64,000 nucleotides of DNA. It comes from JAHBTB01 sp964451255 (lineage in GTDB: Bacteria; Armatimonadota; Fimbriimonadia; Fimbriimonadales; Fimbriimonadaceae). The notes beneath the pieces were generated by a model. That model searched no databases, had not been told where the DNA came from, and worked only from the letters and a program-made list of their open reading frames with translations. Position numbers and translations under genes: made by a program. Below are positions 35,280 through 42,157 of this stretch, in pieces. Within the stretch, counting starts at the first letter, position 1. Each line of letters begins with the position of its first letter. Location of the stretch: NCBI GenBank assembly GCA_964451255.1, contig CAYVHL010000010.1:1-64000 (forward strand), given 5' to 3'.

Positions 35280-36734
35280 GTGTCGCTCACCCAACTGAAC
35301 GCGGCGGAACTCGCGCGGTCCCTTCGCGAGCGTAAGGTCTCGGCCATCGAAGTGACCGACGCCTTTCTTGAACGGGCACAGGAGCACGACCCGCTTTACA
35401 AGGCCTTTCTGACCCTTGACCCCGAAGGAGCGAGGAGACAGGCGGAGGCGGCACAGACCCTGCTTGACAAGGGTGAAGGCGGCCCGCTCACGGGCGTCCC
35501 GGTGGCCGTCAAGGACAACATCTCGACCGACGGGCTGCGCACGACGTGCGCCAGCAAGGTCTTGGAGAACTACGTCCCGCCCTACGACGCCACTGTGATC
35601 GAGCGGTTGCGGGCGACAGGCTGTCCAGTCTTGGGCAAGACCAACCTGGACGAGTTCGCGATGGGAGCGACGACTGAGTCCAGCGCCTACTTCCCGACCC
35701 ACAATCCGTGGGATCCCGACCTGGTGCCCGGGGGTAGTTCCGGCGGATCAGCGGCGGCGGTGTCGGCAGAACTGGCCCCGCTCGCCCTTGGGTCTGACAC
35801 TGGCGGCTCGATCCGTCAGCCAGCCTCTTTGTGCGGGCTCGTCGGGTTCAAGCCCACCTATGGGAGGGTCTCAAGATATGGGCTGGTGGCATTCGGGTCG
35901 AGCCTTGACCAGATCGGTCCGTTCGGGAGGAACGTCGAGGACACCGCCCTGCTGGCCGAAGCGATCAGCGGCCACGACCCTTTGGACAGCACTTCGTTGC
36001 CGGAGGCTCCGATATCCACCAAAGGCCTCCAAGACGGGACGGTCAGGGGCAAGAAGTTCGCTCTGCCACGGGAACTCTTCACCGACGAAATCGACTCGGG
36101 TGTGCGGGAGTGTCTGGAACTGGCGGTCGACACACTGACCAGGGCTGGAGCAGAGTTCAAGGAGATCAGTTTCCCATCGATCCCCTATAGCGTCACGACT
36201 TACTACATCATCGCGCCGGCGGAGGCGAGCAGCAACTTGGCTCGGTTCGACGGTATCCGCTTTGGGCCGAGGATCGAGGGAGATGGCCACATCGGTAATG
36301 TCGCCGAAACTAGAGGGCAATTGTTCGGCCACGAGGTGAAACTGCGCATCATGGTCGGGACCTACGCCTTGTCGGCGGGCTACTACGACGCTTACTATCA
36401 CAAGGCCCAGCAAGTGCGAGGACTGATGGCGGACGAGTTTGAACTGGCGTTCCAAGAGTTCGACGGAGTGCTGTCCCCGACGAGCCCCGTCGTGGCGTTT
36501 CCGATCGGCAAGTTCATCGACGACCCCATGAAACTGAAGCTCATCGATTTTTGTACTATTCCTGCGAACATGGGCGGCTTCCCCAGTATCAGCCTGCCGT
36601 GCGGGCTCTCCGAGGATCTTCCGGTCGGCCTGTTGTTGACCGGTCCCGTGCTAGCTGACGAGGCCTTGCTGCAGATGGCGTACGGTGTAGAAAGGGCGCT
36701 GGGCCGTGAATATCGCCGCCCGCCCATCCTCTGA
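35280..36734 (+). CDS. gatA: Asp-tRNA(Asn)/Glu-tRNA(Gln) amidotransferase subunit A
   Basis: GatA is the glutaminase subunit that releases ammonia for transamidation of mischarged tRNA. The 484 residues start at GTG 35280. The amidase catalytic triad is visible: Lys78 (GVPVAVKDN), the cis-Ser in PGGSSGGSAAA (about 153-154) and the nucleophile Ser in SDTGGSIRQPA. DQIGPFGRNVED and the C-terminal PANMGGFPSISLP are also typical. Its end overlaps the next gene by 29 bp. Confidence 0.96.
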   Translation: MSLTQLNAAELARSLRERKVSAIEVTDAFLERAQEHDPLYKAFLTLDPEGARRQAEAAQTLLDKGEGGPLTGVPVAVKDNISTDGLRTTCASKVLENYVPPYDATVIERLRATGCPVLGKTNLDEFAMGATTESSAYFPTHNPWDPDLVPGGSSGGSAAAVSAELAPLALGSDTGGSIRQPASLCGLVGFKPTYGRVSRYGLVAFGSSLDQIGPFGRNVEDTALLAEAISGHDPLDSTSLPEAPISTKGLQDGTVRGKKFALPRELFTDEIDSGVRECLELAVDTLTRAGAEFKEISFPSIPYSVTTYYIIAPAEASSNLARFDGIRFGPRIEGDGHIGNVAETRGQLFGHEVKLRIMVGTYALSAGYYDAYYHKAQQVRGLMADEFELAFQEFDGVLSPTSPVVAFPIGKFIDDPMKLKLIDFCTIPANMGGFPSISLPCGLSEDLPVGLLLTGPVLADEALLQMAYGVERALGREYRRPPIL

Positions 36735-37557
36735 GCCCGGGAGCAGAAACTTGGACGAGATCCACCGCCGCGACCAAGACTTGTTTGTGCGGCAGCTTTT
36801 CTCGCCGGGCCGTGTCGTCGTGATGGCGTTGATACTGGGCATGGCTGTCCTCACGCTGACTGCGCCCAACCAGGTCGTCGGCCTCTTCGGCTTGGTGACG
36901 GCCGGCGCGGTGATCGCCGCGATGGTGTCGACAGCCACCAAGGAGGCGAAGGAGAAACGCTTCTATAGCCAGCGCCTGAAACAACAGTGGTCGTTGTGTG
37001 AAGAGCGGGTGCGGCGCTTTCAAGAGGCCACTGCCGCATTGCGCAAAAGGGGTATCGCTGACTTCCAAGAACTGCCCCTGACCGTCGCCAAACTAAGCAA
37101 CGACCTCTATGTCGCTCTAAGGAAGGCAGACCTCGTCCAAGAAGAGGTCGTGCGAAGCGAAGGGAGCCTGCGGATTCCAAGCGTGCAGATGCCGTCCGGC
37201 ATGCCGGACGCCCAGTCCCAAGAACTCTATCGGCTGGCCGACAAGAACATCGCCGAGTATCAACAGCAGTGGAAAGCTGTCCTCAGCGGCATTCAGCGGA
37301 CGGAGGCGCAGTCGGTCGTCTTCGTCACGACCTTGGACGCGCTCCGCATACGCATGCTGAACTATCGGTTGGCCGGCCGTTCTCCCGAGATCGAGACCAG
37401 GGAGTTCCTCGGGGTGATCACCGAGGCGAAGATGCAGTTCGCCGCGATTGACAAGGCGTTGGACGAACTGGATATGACCCCCTTCCCGCAGACGATCTCC
37501 ATTATCCCGGACGTGCCTAGGGCCGTGGTCGAGGAGCACTTAGAGGATCGTCCGTGA
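36706..37557 (+). CDS. Membrane protein with two N-terminal helices and a coiled-coil-like cytoplasmic part
   Basis: The product has 283 residues from GTG 36706, inside the end of gatA; TTG 36751 would avoid the overlap. Two hydrophobic helices at about 35-52 and 57-75 are followed by a charged, heptad-rich stretch (EAKEKRFYSQRLKQQWSLCEERVRRFQEA) and further helices to the end. No family is recognised and there is no signal peptide. It sits between gatA and ispE, with a 4-bp GTGA overlap with ispE, which suggests cotranslation rather than shared function. Confidence 0.7.
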   Translation: MNIAARPSSEPGSRNLDEIHRRDQDLFVRQLFSPGRVVVMALILGMAVLTLTAPNQVVGLFGLVTAGAVIAAMVSTATKEAKEKRFYSQRLKQQWSLCEERVRRFQEATAALRKRGIADFQELPLTVAKLSNDLYVALRKADLVQEEVVRSEGSLRIPSVQMPSGMPDAQSQELYRLADKNIAEYQQQWKAVLSGIQRTEAQSVVFVTTLDALRIRMLNYRLAGRSPEIETREFLGVITEAKMQFAAIDKALDELDMTPFPQTISIIPDVPRAVVEEHLEDRP

Positions 37558-38369
37558 AGCCGGGTATGGCGCAGTGCCCGGCAAAAGTCAACACCTTCTT
37601 GTCGGTCGGGCCGCCAGGGGTGTCTGGCTACCACCCTATCCGAACCGTGTTCCAGGCTGTCTCCTTGTTCGACGAATTGTCTGTCGCTCCTGCGGACGTC
37701 GACATCTTGGTGTGCGACGGCATGAGACTGCCCGAACGCAACACGTTGACGAAGACCCTCGCCCTCGTTCGTGAGTTGGTACCGGTGCCGTCGCTCAGCA
37801 TCAGACTGGAGAAGCGGATCCCCGCGGAGAGCGGCCTGGGTGGGGGCAGCAGTGACGCGGCGGGTTTACTCCGGTTACTCTCCAATGCGATGCCAGGGAT
37901 GTTGACCGACCAGTTCTGCCACGAGGTCGCCACCGCAGTGGGTGCCGACGCCCCCTTCTTTCTGGTCGGGGGCCGGGCGATCGGAGAGGGTCTTGGGGAG
38001 CGCCTGACTCCTCTGCCGGACGCCGGACGAAGAGAGATGGTGGTTATCAAGCCACGCGAAGGGACAGCGACTGCAGAGGCGTACCGTGCGCTCGACGCCG
38101 TTGAACGCACCTGGCGAGAGTTGGACGCCGAAGCCACCTACAACGACTTCGAGCGTGTAGCGGGCTGCGCCTCCCTTGAGGCGATCGAGAGGCTACGGTC
38201 AAACGGCGCGGACTCCGCGATGCTCACGGGGTCAGGTTCGGCCGTCTTCGGTTTCTATCCCACGGCTAACGATGCGGACGTGGCTGCGCGACGCCTTGCA
38301 GAAGAAAACATAGGCGCGGTACTCCGATGCCACACATTGACAAGGGAGGAGAGCCTATGGACGTCGTGA
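37554..38369 (+). CDS. ispE: 4-diphosphocytidyl-2-C-methyl-D-erythritol kinase
   Basis: IspE is a GHMP kinase and the fourth step of the non-mevalonate isoprenoid pathway. The 271 residues begin with CPAKVNTFLSV (family AKINLxLxV) and have YHPIRTVFQAVSLFDEL, the ATP loop ESGLGGGSSDAAGLLR and C-terminal MLTGSGSAVFG. GTG 37554 overlaps the previous stop by 4 bp. It also supplies isoprenoid for the polyprenyl-phosphate route seen at 18.7 kb. Confidence 0.93.
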   Translation: MKPGMAQCPAKVNTFLSVGPPGVSGYHPIRTVFQAVSLFDELSVAPADVDILVCDGMRLPERNTLTKTLALVRELVPVPSLSIRLEKRIPAESGLGGGSSDAAGLLRLLSNAMPGMLTDQFCHEVATAVGADAPFFLVGGRAIGEGLGERLTPLPDAGRREMVVIKPREGTATAEAYRALDAVERTWRELDAEATYNDFERVAGCASLEAIERLRSNGADSAMLTGSGSAVFGFYPTANDADVAARRLAEENIGAVLRCHTLTREESLWTS

Positions 38370-39082
38370 TTTTGGCTGGAGGCAGAGCGAGCCACGAGAT
38401 GAGGTCAGCCTATGGTGTCGAGTACCGATGTGAGTTACCTTGGCAGGGCGGGACGATCTTGGACCACGTGGCGGAGGTGGCCTCGGTCATCGGGGACGTG
38501 ACCGTGGTAGGCGGCCCAGAGAGACTTCGAACCGTCGAAGGCGGATCGGACTTTGTCGGTAGCTTGGAAGCAGGGCTAGGCGCGACCAAGAACACCGAGG
38601 TCATGCTCGTGACCGCTGACCTTCCGTTTCTGCAGGCAGAGTCTCTGCAGACGTTCGTGGCTCAGAGCGACCCGGACGCCGACTTGAACTTCTCGGTCGT
38701 GCCTGTCGAGGTCTGTCAGAAGCAGTTCCCGCAGCTCAAGCGGACAGCGATCGTCACCAGGGAAGGGAGGTTGACCGGCGGCAACGTCTGCGGCTGTCGG
38801 CGTGAGGTGTTACTGGGCAACATGCCCTTGCTCGCCAGGACGTACGCCAAGCGGAAGAGCCCGCTGGCCCTGGCCGGCCTTGTCGGGCCGTCCTTCATAG
38901 TCCGCTTCTTGTTGGGCCAGCTCATGCCTGGATTTGTTAGCCTGGCTTACCTGGAGGGAAGGGTGTCCCGGGTCTTGGGATTCAAGGCAAGCGCGGTGGT
39001 CTGTCCCTTTGCCGACATTGGGACCGACATCGACAACATCACACAGTACAAGGCGGTCGAGAATCTACAGAACGACAGCTAA
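38357..39082 (+). CDS. MobA-like NTP transferase domain protein
   Basis: The product has 241 residues from ATG 38357, with GGGAGGAG just upstream and the start inside the last codons of ispE. The first residues MDVVILAGGRAS form the nucleotidyltransferase signature, and MLVTADLPFL gives the metal-binding Asp of the MobA/IspD-like fold. FADIGTDIDN near the end is the second acid motif of MobA-type proteins. The expected LGxPKxx loop is altered to GVEYRCELPWQGGT. The substrate is unknown. Confidence 0.75.
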   Translation: MDVVILAGGRASHEMRSAYGVEYRCELPWQGGTILDHVAEVASVIGDVTVVGGPERLRTVEGGSDFVGSLEAGLGATKNTEVMLVTADLPFLQAESLQTFVAQSDPDADLNFSVVPVEVCQKQFPQLKRTAIVTREGRLTGGNVCGCRREVLLGNMPLLARTYAKRKSPLALAGLVGPSFIVRFLLGQLMPGFVSLAYLEGRVSRVLGFKASAVVCPFADIGTDIDNITQYKAVENLQNDS

Positions 39083-39349
39083 TTGACCGATCCACCGAAT
39101 GTGGGAGGTTCCGTTCACAAAGACTTGGCTGCGACGGAAGGGTTTCTCGCCAGTTGCAAAGACGTGGTGGAAGTCCATGTCTGGGAGCGAGGCGACCGAA
39201 TCCTAGCCAGGGTCGTGGTCACTGAGGCCTCCACCGTCAGCGGATTGGACCTGAAGGCAGCCTGTTCGAAAGCCCTCGGGCAGACGCTTGCTCCCGACTA
39301 CCTGCTCATCGAGCGGGTCAAGACGACCGGCCAGCTACGCGCGGCCTGA
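39083..39349 (+). CDS. Small protein of unknown function
   Basis: The product has 88 residues starting at TTG 39083, immediately after the stop of the previous gene, without a clear ribosome site. An alpha/beta pattern (VVEVHVWERGDRILARVVV, then helix, then YLLIERVKTTGQLRAA) loosely recalls the C-terminal subdomain of AMP-binding enzymes or a cation-efflux ZT-dimer domain. I cannot decide between these. It is the last gene of the gatC-to-38 kb operon and convergent with the zinc-ribbon gene, 4 bp away. Confidence 0.55.
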   Translation: MTDPPNVGGSVHKDLAATEGFLASCKDVVEVHVWERGDRILARVVVTEASTVSGLDLKAACSKALGQTLAPDYLLIERVKTTGQLRAA

Positions 39350-39353
39350 CCGT

Positions 39354-39563
39354 CTACTCGTCGTCTTCGTCTTCACCGGATTCGCCAAGCTCAGCTTCAA
39401 TGGCTCCGGTCTCACCGGCTTGCGTGACGGCGGCCGCCAAAGTGACGTCCGCGATGCTTTTGACCGTTCGGTTCGGGCAGTTTGTGCAGACAAACTGGAT
39501 TTCTACGGCCTCGAGCCAGCTTGGCACTTTATCAATCGATTTGCCGCAGACACAGGTGATCAT
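39354..39563 (-). CDS. Small zinc-ribbon protein with acidic tail
   Basis: The product has 69 residues. Four cysteines in C-x-C (CVCGK) and C-x-x-C (CTNCPNR) about 20 residues apart could bind zinc. The last dozen residues are almost all Glu and Asp. No larger domain is present. It lies 21 bp downstream of the 2-TM gene on the same strand, so probably in one unit with it. Confidence 0.6.
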   Translation of the reverse strand: MITCVCGKSIDKVPSWLEAVEIQFVCTNCPNRTVKSIADVTLAAAVTQAGETGAIEAELGESGEDEDDE

Positions 39564-39584
39564 CCGTTGTTCCTAAGGTGTGGT

Positions 39585-39908
39585 TCAGACCGGTCGGTCC
39601 ACGCTCTCACCGTCAGCTTCGTCGAAGTGCTGGATCGCCTGCTTGTGCGATAGCCAACCGTTCACGAACATCAGGGCCGCGCCGATCAAGTAGTAAAGGG
39701 CGAGATTTCCCTCAAATACCTGGCCCGGATCTCGGATGACCTTGTCACCCATAACGAGGGCCACGACGCCGAGAACCGCCAAAGCTCCGCCGAACCAAAA
39801 AAAGGTGTTTTTCCACCAGGCCGGTTTGGAAAGCTTCTTCTTCCCCACAACCTGCCAAGATACCTGGCGGTCAGGCTCGGATGTCGATGACCCGTCCCTT
39901 TGGCTCAA
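39585..39908 (-). CDS. Small two-helix membrane protein
   Basis: The product has up to 107 residues from TTG 39908; GTG 39848 is a plausible alternative that avoids overlap with the upstream gene. Two hydrophobic helices are seen (FFWFGGALAVLGVVALVM and LALYYLIGAALMFVNGW). Ends are charged. No known family. It lies between the YjfB-like and zinc-ribbon genes on the minus strand. Confidence 0.6.
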   Translation of the reverse strand: MSQRDGSSTSEPDRQVSWQVVGKKKLSKPAWWKNTFFWFGGALAVLGVVALVMGDKVIRDPGQVFEGNLALYYLIGAALMFVNGWLSHKQAIQHFDEADGESVDRPV

Positions 39909-40062
39909 GCATTTTCAAGAGCTCCTGGGCAGCTTGCGTCTGTCCGTCCAGTGCTTTCTTGAGCATGCCGACCTGGTATTCGCCCGAGACCGACTCGGTC
40001 TCAGGTTGAGCTTTGGTTTGGTAGGCTGCCTGGACCGCGTAACTGGACGCTCCGATCCGCAT
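39871..40062 (-). CDS. YjfB-like putative motility protein
   Basis: The product has 63 residues. The second half, VGMLKKALDGQTQAAQELLKMLEP then GRVIDIRA, closely follows the pattern of the short YjfB family (A-VLKKAMD-x-Q-x-x-x-A-x-x-LL-x-M...DV-A), annotated as putative motility proteins. ATG 40062. It is about 84 bp from the divergent receiver-like gene. No flagellar genes are in the window, so the motility link is only by family. Confidence 0.6.
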   Translation of the reverse strand: MRIGASSYAVQAAYQTKAQPETESVSGEYQVGMLKKALDGQTQAAQELLKMLEPKGRVIDIRA

Positions 40063-40109
40063 ACGCTGATTGTCGGTCGGAGGCGGATGATATTCAGCCC
40101 GGAACGATA

Positions 40110-40139
40110 TTGTTTCGATTGCTGGCCAGGGTCTATAGT
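40110..40139 (+). promoter_or_regulatory. Promoter TTGTTT-18-TATAGT giving a leaderless start
   Basis: TTGTTT at 40110-40115 and TATAGT at 40134-40139 are spaced 18 bp. The ATG of the receiver-like gene (40147) follows the -10 by 7 nt with gctaccc between, so there is no room for a Shine-Dalgarno sequence. This is the best example of the leaderless pattern in the window because both hexamers are recognisable. Confidence 0.55.
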
Positions 40140-40146
40140 GCTACCC

Positions 40147-40512
40147 ATGAAGTTCGTGCTCGTCACGAAAGACGCAGAAGTCGTGGAGGCGACATCCGGG
40201 GCGTTCCAACCAGATGACGAGTTGGTCGTGACCGAAGACTGGGGCAATGCGCTCGAGATCTGCGCCGACGCCGACATCCTGTTTGTCGACTTGATCGCCA
40301 CGTTGGACAAGCCACATAAGATTTCGGGCTATGAGGACTTCGCCGGTGCAAAAATGGCTCATCCGACGGCCGGGGCGACTCCCTTGATCTTGATCTCCCC
40401 GCCCGACGACTACGAGTTGGACTTCATGGCCGGGTTTCCTGACTTTGTCTTCGCCCACCTGCGGCGGCCGTTGAACTACAAGATTTTTCGTCGTGCTTCG
40501 ACCTGGGTGTGA
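40147..40512 (+). CDS. Stand-alone degenerate receiver-like protein
   Basis: The product has 121 residues with the beta-alpha rhythm of a response-regulator receiver domain. MKFVLVTKD is strand 1, ADILFVDL is strand 3 with an Asp in the phosphoacceptor place, TPLILISP is strand 4 and FVFAHLRRPLNYKIF is the strand 5 region, where the usual Lys-Pro has become Arg-Pro. The N-terminal acidic pair is absent, so normal phosphorylation is unlikely. No output domain. It is convergent with the DUF4870 gene (2 bp between stops). Confidence 0.55.
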   Translation: MKFVLVTKDAEVVEATSGAFQPDDELVVTEDWGNALEICADADILFVDLIATLDKPHKISGYEDFAGAKMAHPTAGATPLILISPPDDYELDFMAGFPDFVFAHLRRPLNYKIFRRASTWV

Positions 40513-40514
40513 GG

Positions 40515-40874
40515 CTACGAGATCGAGCGGCGGTAAATACGTCCGACGATCGGATATTCGTAGTCTTGGCCCCGCACCGAATGGATCGCGCCCATGACGG
40601 GCAGGACGATGCCAGCCAGGCCGCCGATCCAAGCGAGGATGAAGCCGATCCCGTTTACGATCGGGATCGAGAGCAACACGGCGCAGCCAATCGACCAGAC
40701 GAAGAGGGCGAACTGGAACGTCAGGGACTGAATGGCGTGACGGGTCACGAAGTGCGATTTGTCCTTCTGGGTGATCAGGATGAGAAAGGCCACGATCCAG
40801 CCAAGGAAACCGAAGCCGATCATCGGGGCGAGGTGGGACACCGCACCCATTGCTCGTTCATTGCTTGTTCCCAT
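40515..40874 (-). CDS. DUF4870-family membrane protein
   Basis: The product has 119 residues with three or four hydrophobic helices and the family core HFVTRHAIQSLTFQFALFV and IGFILAWIGGLAGIVLPVMGAIHSVRGQ. ATG 40874 (MGTSNERAMG) is preferred over TTG 40880. The family occurs widely as a small Tic20-like membrane protein of unknown role. It lies 2 bp after the stop of the next upstream gene, so in one operon with it and the VOC protein. Confidence 0.85.
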   Translation of the reverse strand: MGTSNERAMGAVSHLAPMIGFGFLGWIVAFLILITQKDKSHFVTRHAIQSLTFQFALFVWSIGCAVLLSIPIVNGIGFILAWIGGLAGIVLPVMGAIHSVRGQDYEYPIVGRIYRRSIS

Positions 40875-40876
40875 AG

Positions 40877-41404
40877 TCAATCCATTTCACGGGACGAGAC
40901 GTCGCGAGGTTGCGCGGTCACGCTATGGCCCACCAGCATCCCTTCGATCTCGTCCGGCTCTAGTATGACGACGTTCGGTTCGACGGCGGTCAAGAAGGAG
41001 TCGAGCTTGCCTGAGGGCACCAATCCCTCGGCGACGAACTCGGCATACATCGTCTCCAAGACGTCCCCCGCCGATGGCCGGACAGGGAACGCGTCGACCC
41101 ATAAGCCCGGTTTGGGCTCGTCGCTCTTGTATGCTACGGCGCCGATCCAGACCCGCGTGCCCATGTCTTGGGGGATGCCGTCGTCGAACCACGCGCCGTC
41201 TTGAGACTCGACGCCCTCCTGTTCGAGATACGCCTTGGTCTGGCTCACACCTGCCTCCGCGAAGGCGACGATCACGGTGTCCTTCTTGCGGTGGGCGAGC
41301 GTCACGACCGTCCGGCCAGCCTGGACCGACACATAGGCGGCTTCGTCTGGGCATTCGTTCCGAGCGATGTCCATCAGCCTGGCTAGGGTCGTTTTGAGCG
41401 TCAT
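40877..41404 (-). CDS. Conserved-looking cytoplasmic protein of unknown function
   Basis: The product has 175 residues from ATG 41404, which overlaps the stop of the VOC gene by 4 bp. No signal peptide or membrane helix. Mixed alpha/beta sequence with AAYVSVQAGRTVVTLAHRKKDTVIV early and a cluster FLTAVEPNVVILEPDEIEGMLVG near the end. I do not recognise a family. Coupled on both sides to the VOC and DUF4870 genes. Confidence 0.7.
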   Translation of the reverse strand: MTLKTTLARLMDIARNECPDEAAYVSVQAGRTVVTLAHRKKDTVIVAFAEAGVSQTKAYLEQEGVESQDGAWFDDGIPQDMGTRVWIGAVAYKSDEPKPGLWVDAFPVRPSAGDVLETMYAEFVAEGLVPSGKLDSFLTAVEPNVVILEPDEIEGMLVGHSVTAQPRDVSSREMD

Positions 41405-42090
41405 TCTCCGTCTCCGGCCATGACCACGGCATGGGTGCTGGGAGGCTGCACGTCGGCCCCCCAAATGACGCCGAACGGGTCTTGCATCCGAGGGGGTTGC
41501 ATGGAGACGACAGTGCAGCCTCTCTCGGCCAAGGCGTCGAAGCATTGGTCCGTCGCCAGGTAAAGCGCCGAACTTTCCTGGCCGAGTTCCACACGGAGCC
41601 GATTGGGGCCAGAGTCCACTGTCCAAGACCCATCCACCGTCCTCGACGGCAGTTCATCGAACACGACGCCATAGAAGTCGGCGGCTTCGGAAGGTTCGTT
41701 GCAGAGGACGCCGACTTTGTCGGAGACAAGGCAGGGGCCGAAGTTGCCTGTCGGGTCTGTCGAGGGCTGGGTCTGGTCAAAGAACACGTTCCAGACGATT
41801 CCCCACGGGTCGACGACAAGGCAGGGCTTGCCAGGTCCCTTCCAACTCTTCTCCTCGAATCCGAGGCGCCGGATCTTGTCACGGGCTTGGGGCCCGTCGT
41901 CGGTCACCATTTCGAGGACCGCCGGGCTGGGAGGTCCAGGGTCGATGAACAACCTTAGCGATCTTGCGCCGAGCTCTAGGCTGCCGTCCTTGCCTACAAG
42001 CCGGAGCTGCATGTTCTCCATGTAAAAGTCCCGGGCCTTGTTCACGTCGGGCGAATGGACGGCGACGCACCGGCTGAGGCGGAAGGCCAT
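41401..42090 (-). CDS. VOC (glyoxalase/dioxygenase superfamily) two-module protein
   Basis: The product has 229 residues containing two beta-alpha-beta-beta-beta modules, the first from residue 5 (CVAVHSPDVNKARDFYMENMQLRLV) and the second from about 120 (VGVLCNEPSEAADFYGVVF). His11 and Glu60-region residues could be metal ligands in the first module. Each module ends with a DPFG/DPWG-type turn (VDPWGIVWN, QDPFGVIWG). The substrate is unknown; family members include glyoxalases, dioxygenases and resistance proteins. It is divergent from acsA. Confidence 0.8.
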   Translation of the reverse strand: MAFRLSRCVAVHSPDVNKARDFYMENMQLRLVGKDGSLELGARSLRLFIDPGPPSPAVLEMVTDDGPQARDKIRRLGFEEKSWKGPGKPCLVVDPWGIVWNVFFDQTQPSTDPTGNFGPCLVSDKVGVLCNEPSEAADFYGVVFDELPSRTVDGSWTVDSGPNRLRVELGQESSALYLATDQCFDALAERGCTVVSMQPPRMQDPFGVIWGADVQPPSTHAVVMAGDGE

Positions 42091-42122
42091 GCGGCAACGA
42101 TACCCCTCGGCTCCGAGTGGGT

Positions 42123-42128
42123 TACACT
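42123..42128 (+). promoter_or_regulatory. Candidate -10 (TACACT) of acsA
   Basis: TACACT lies 35 bp before GTG 42158; AAGGAG at 42141-42146 then serves as a proper ribosome site. This is a conventional leadered promoter, in contrast to the leaderless ones. Confidence 0.4.
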
Positions 42129-42157
42129 CAGACCACCCCTAAGGAGAATGAGGCCAA

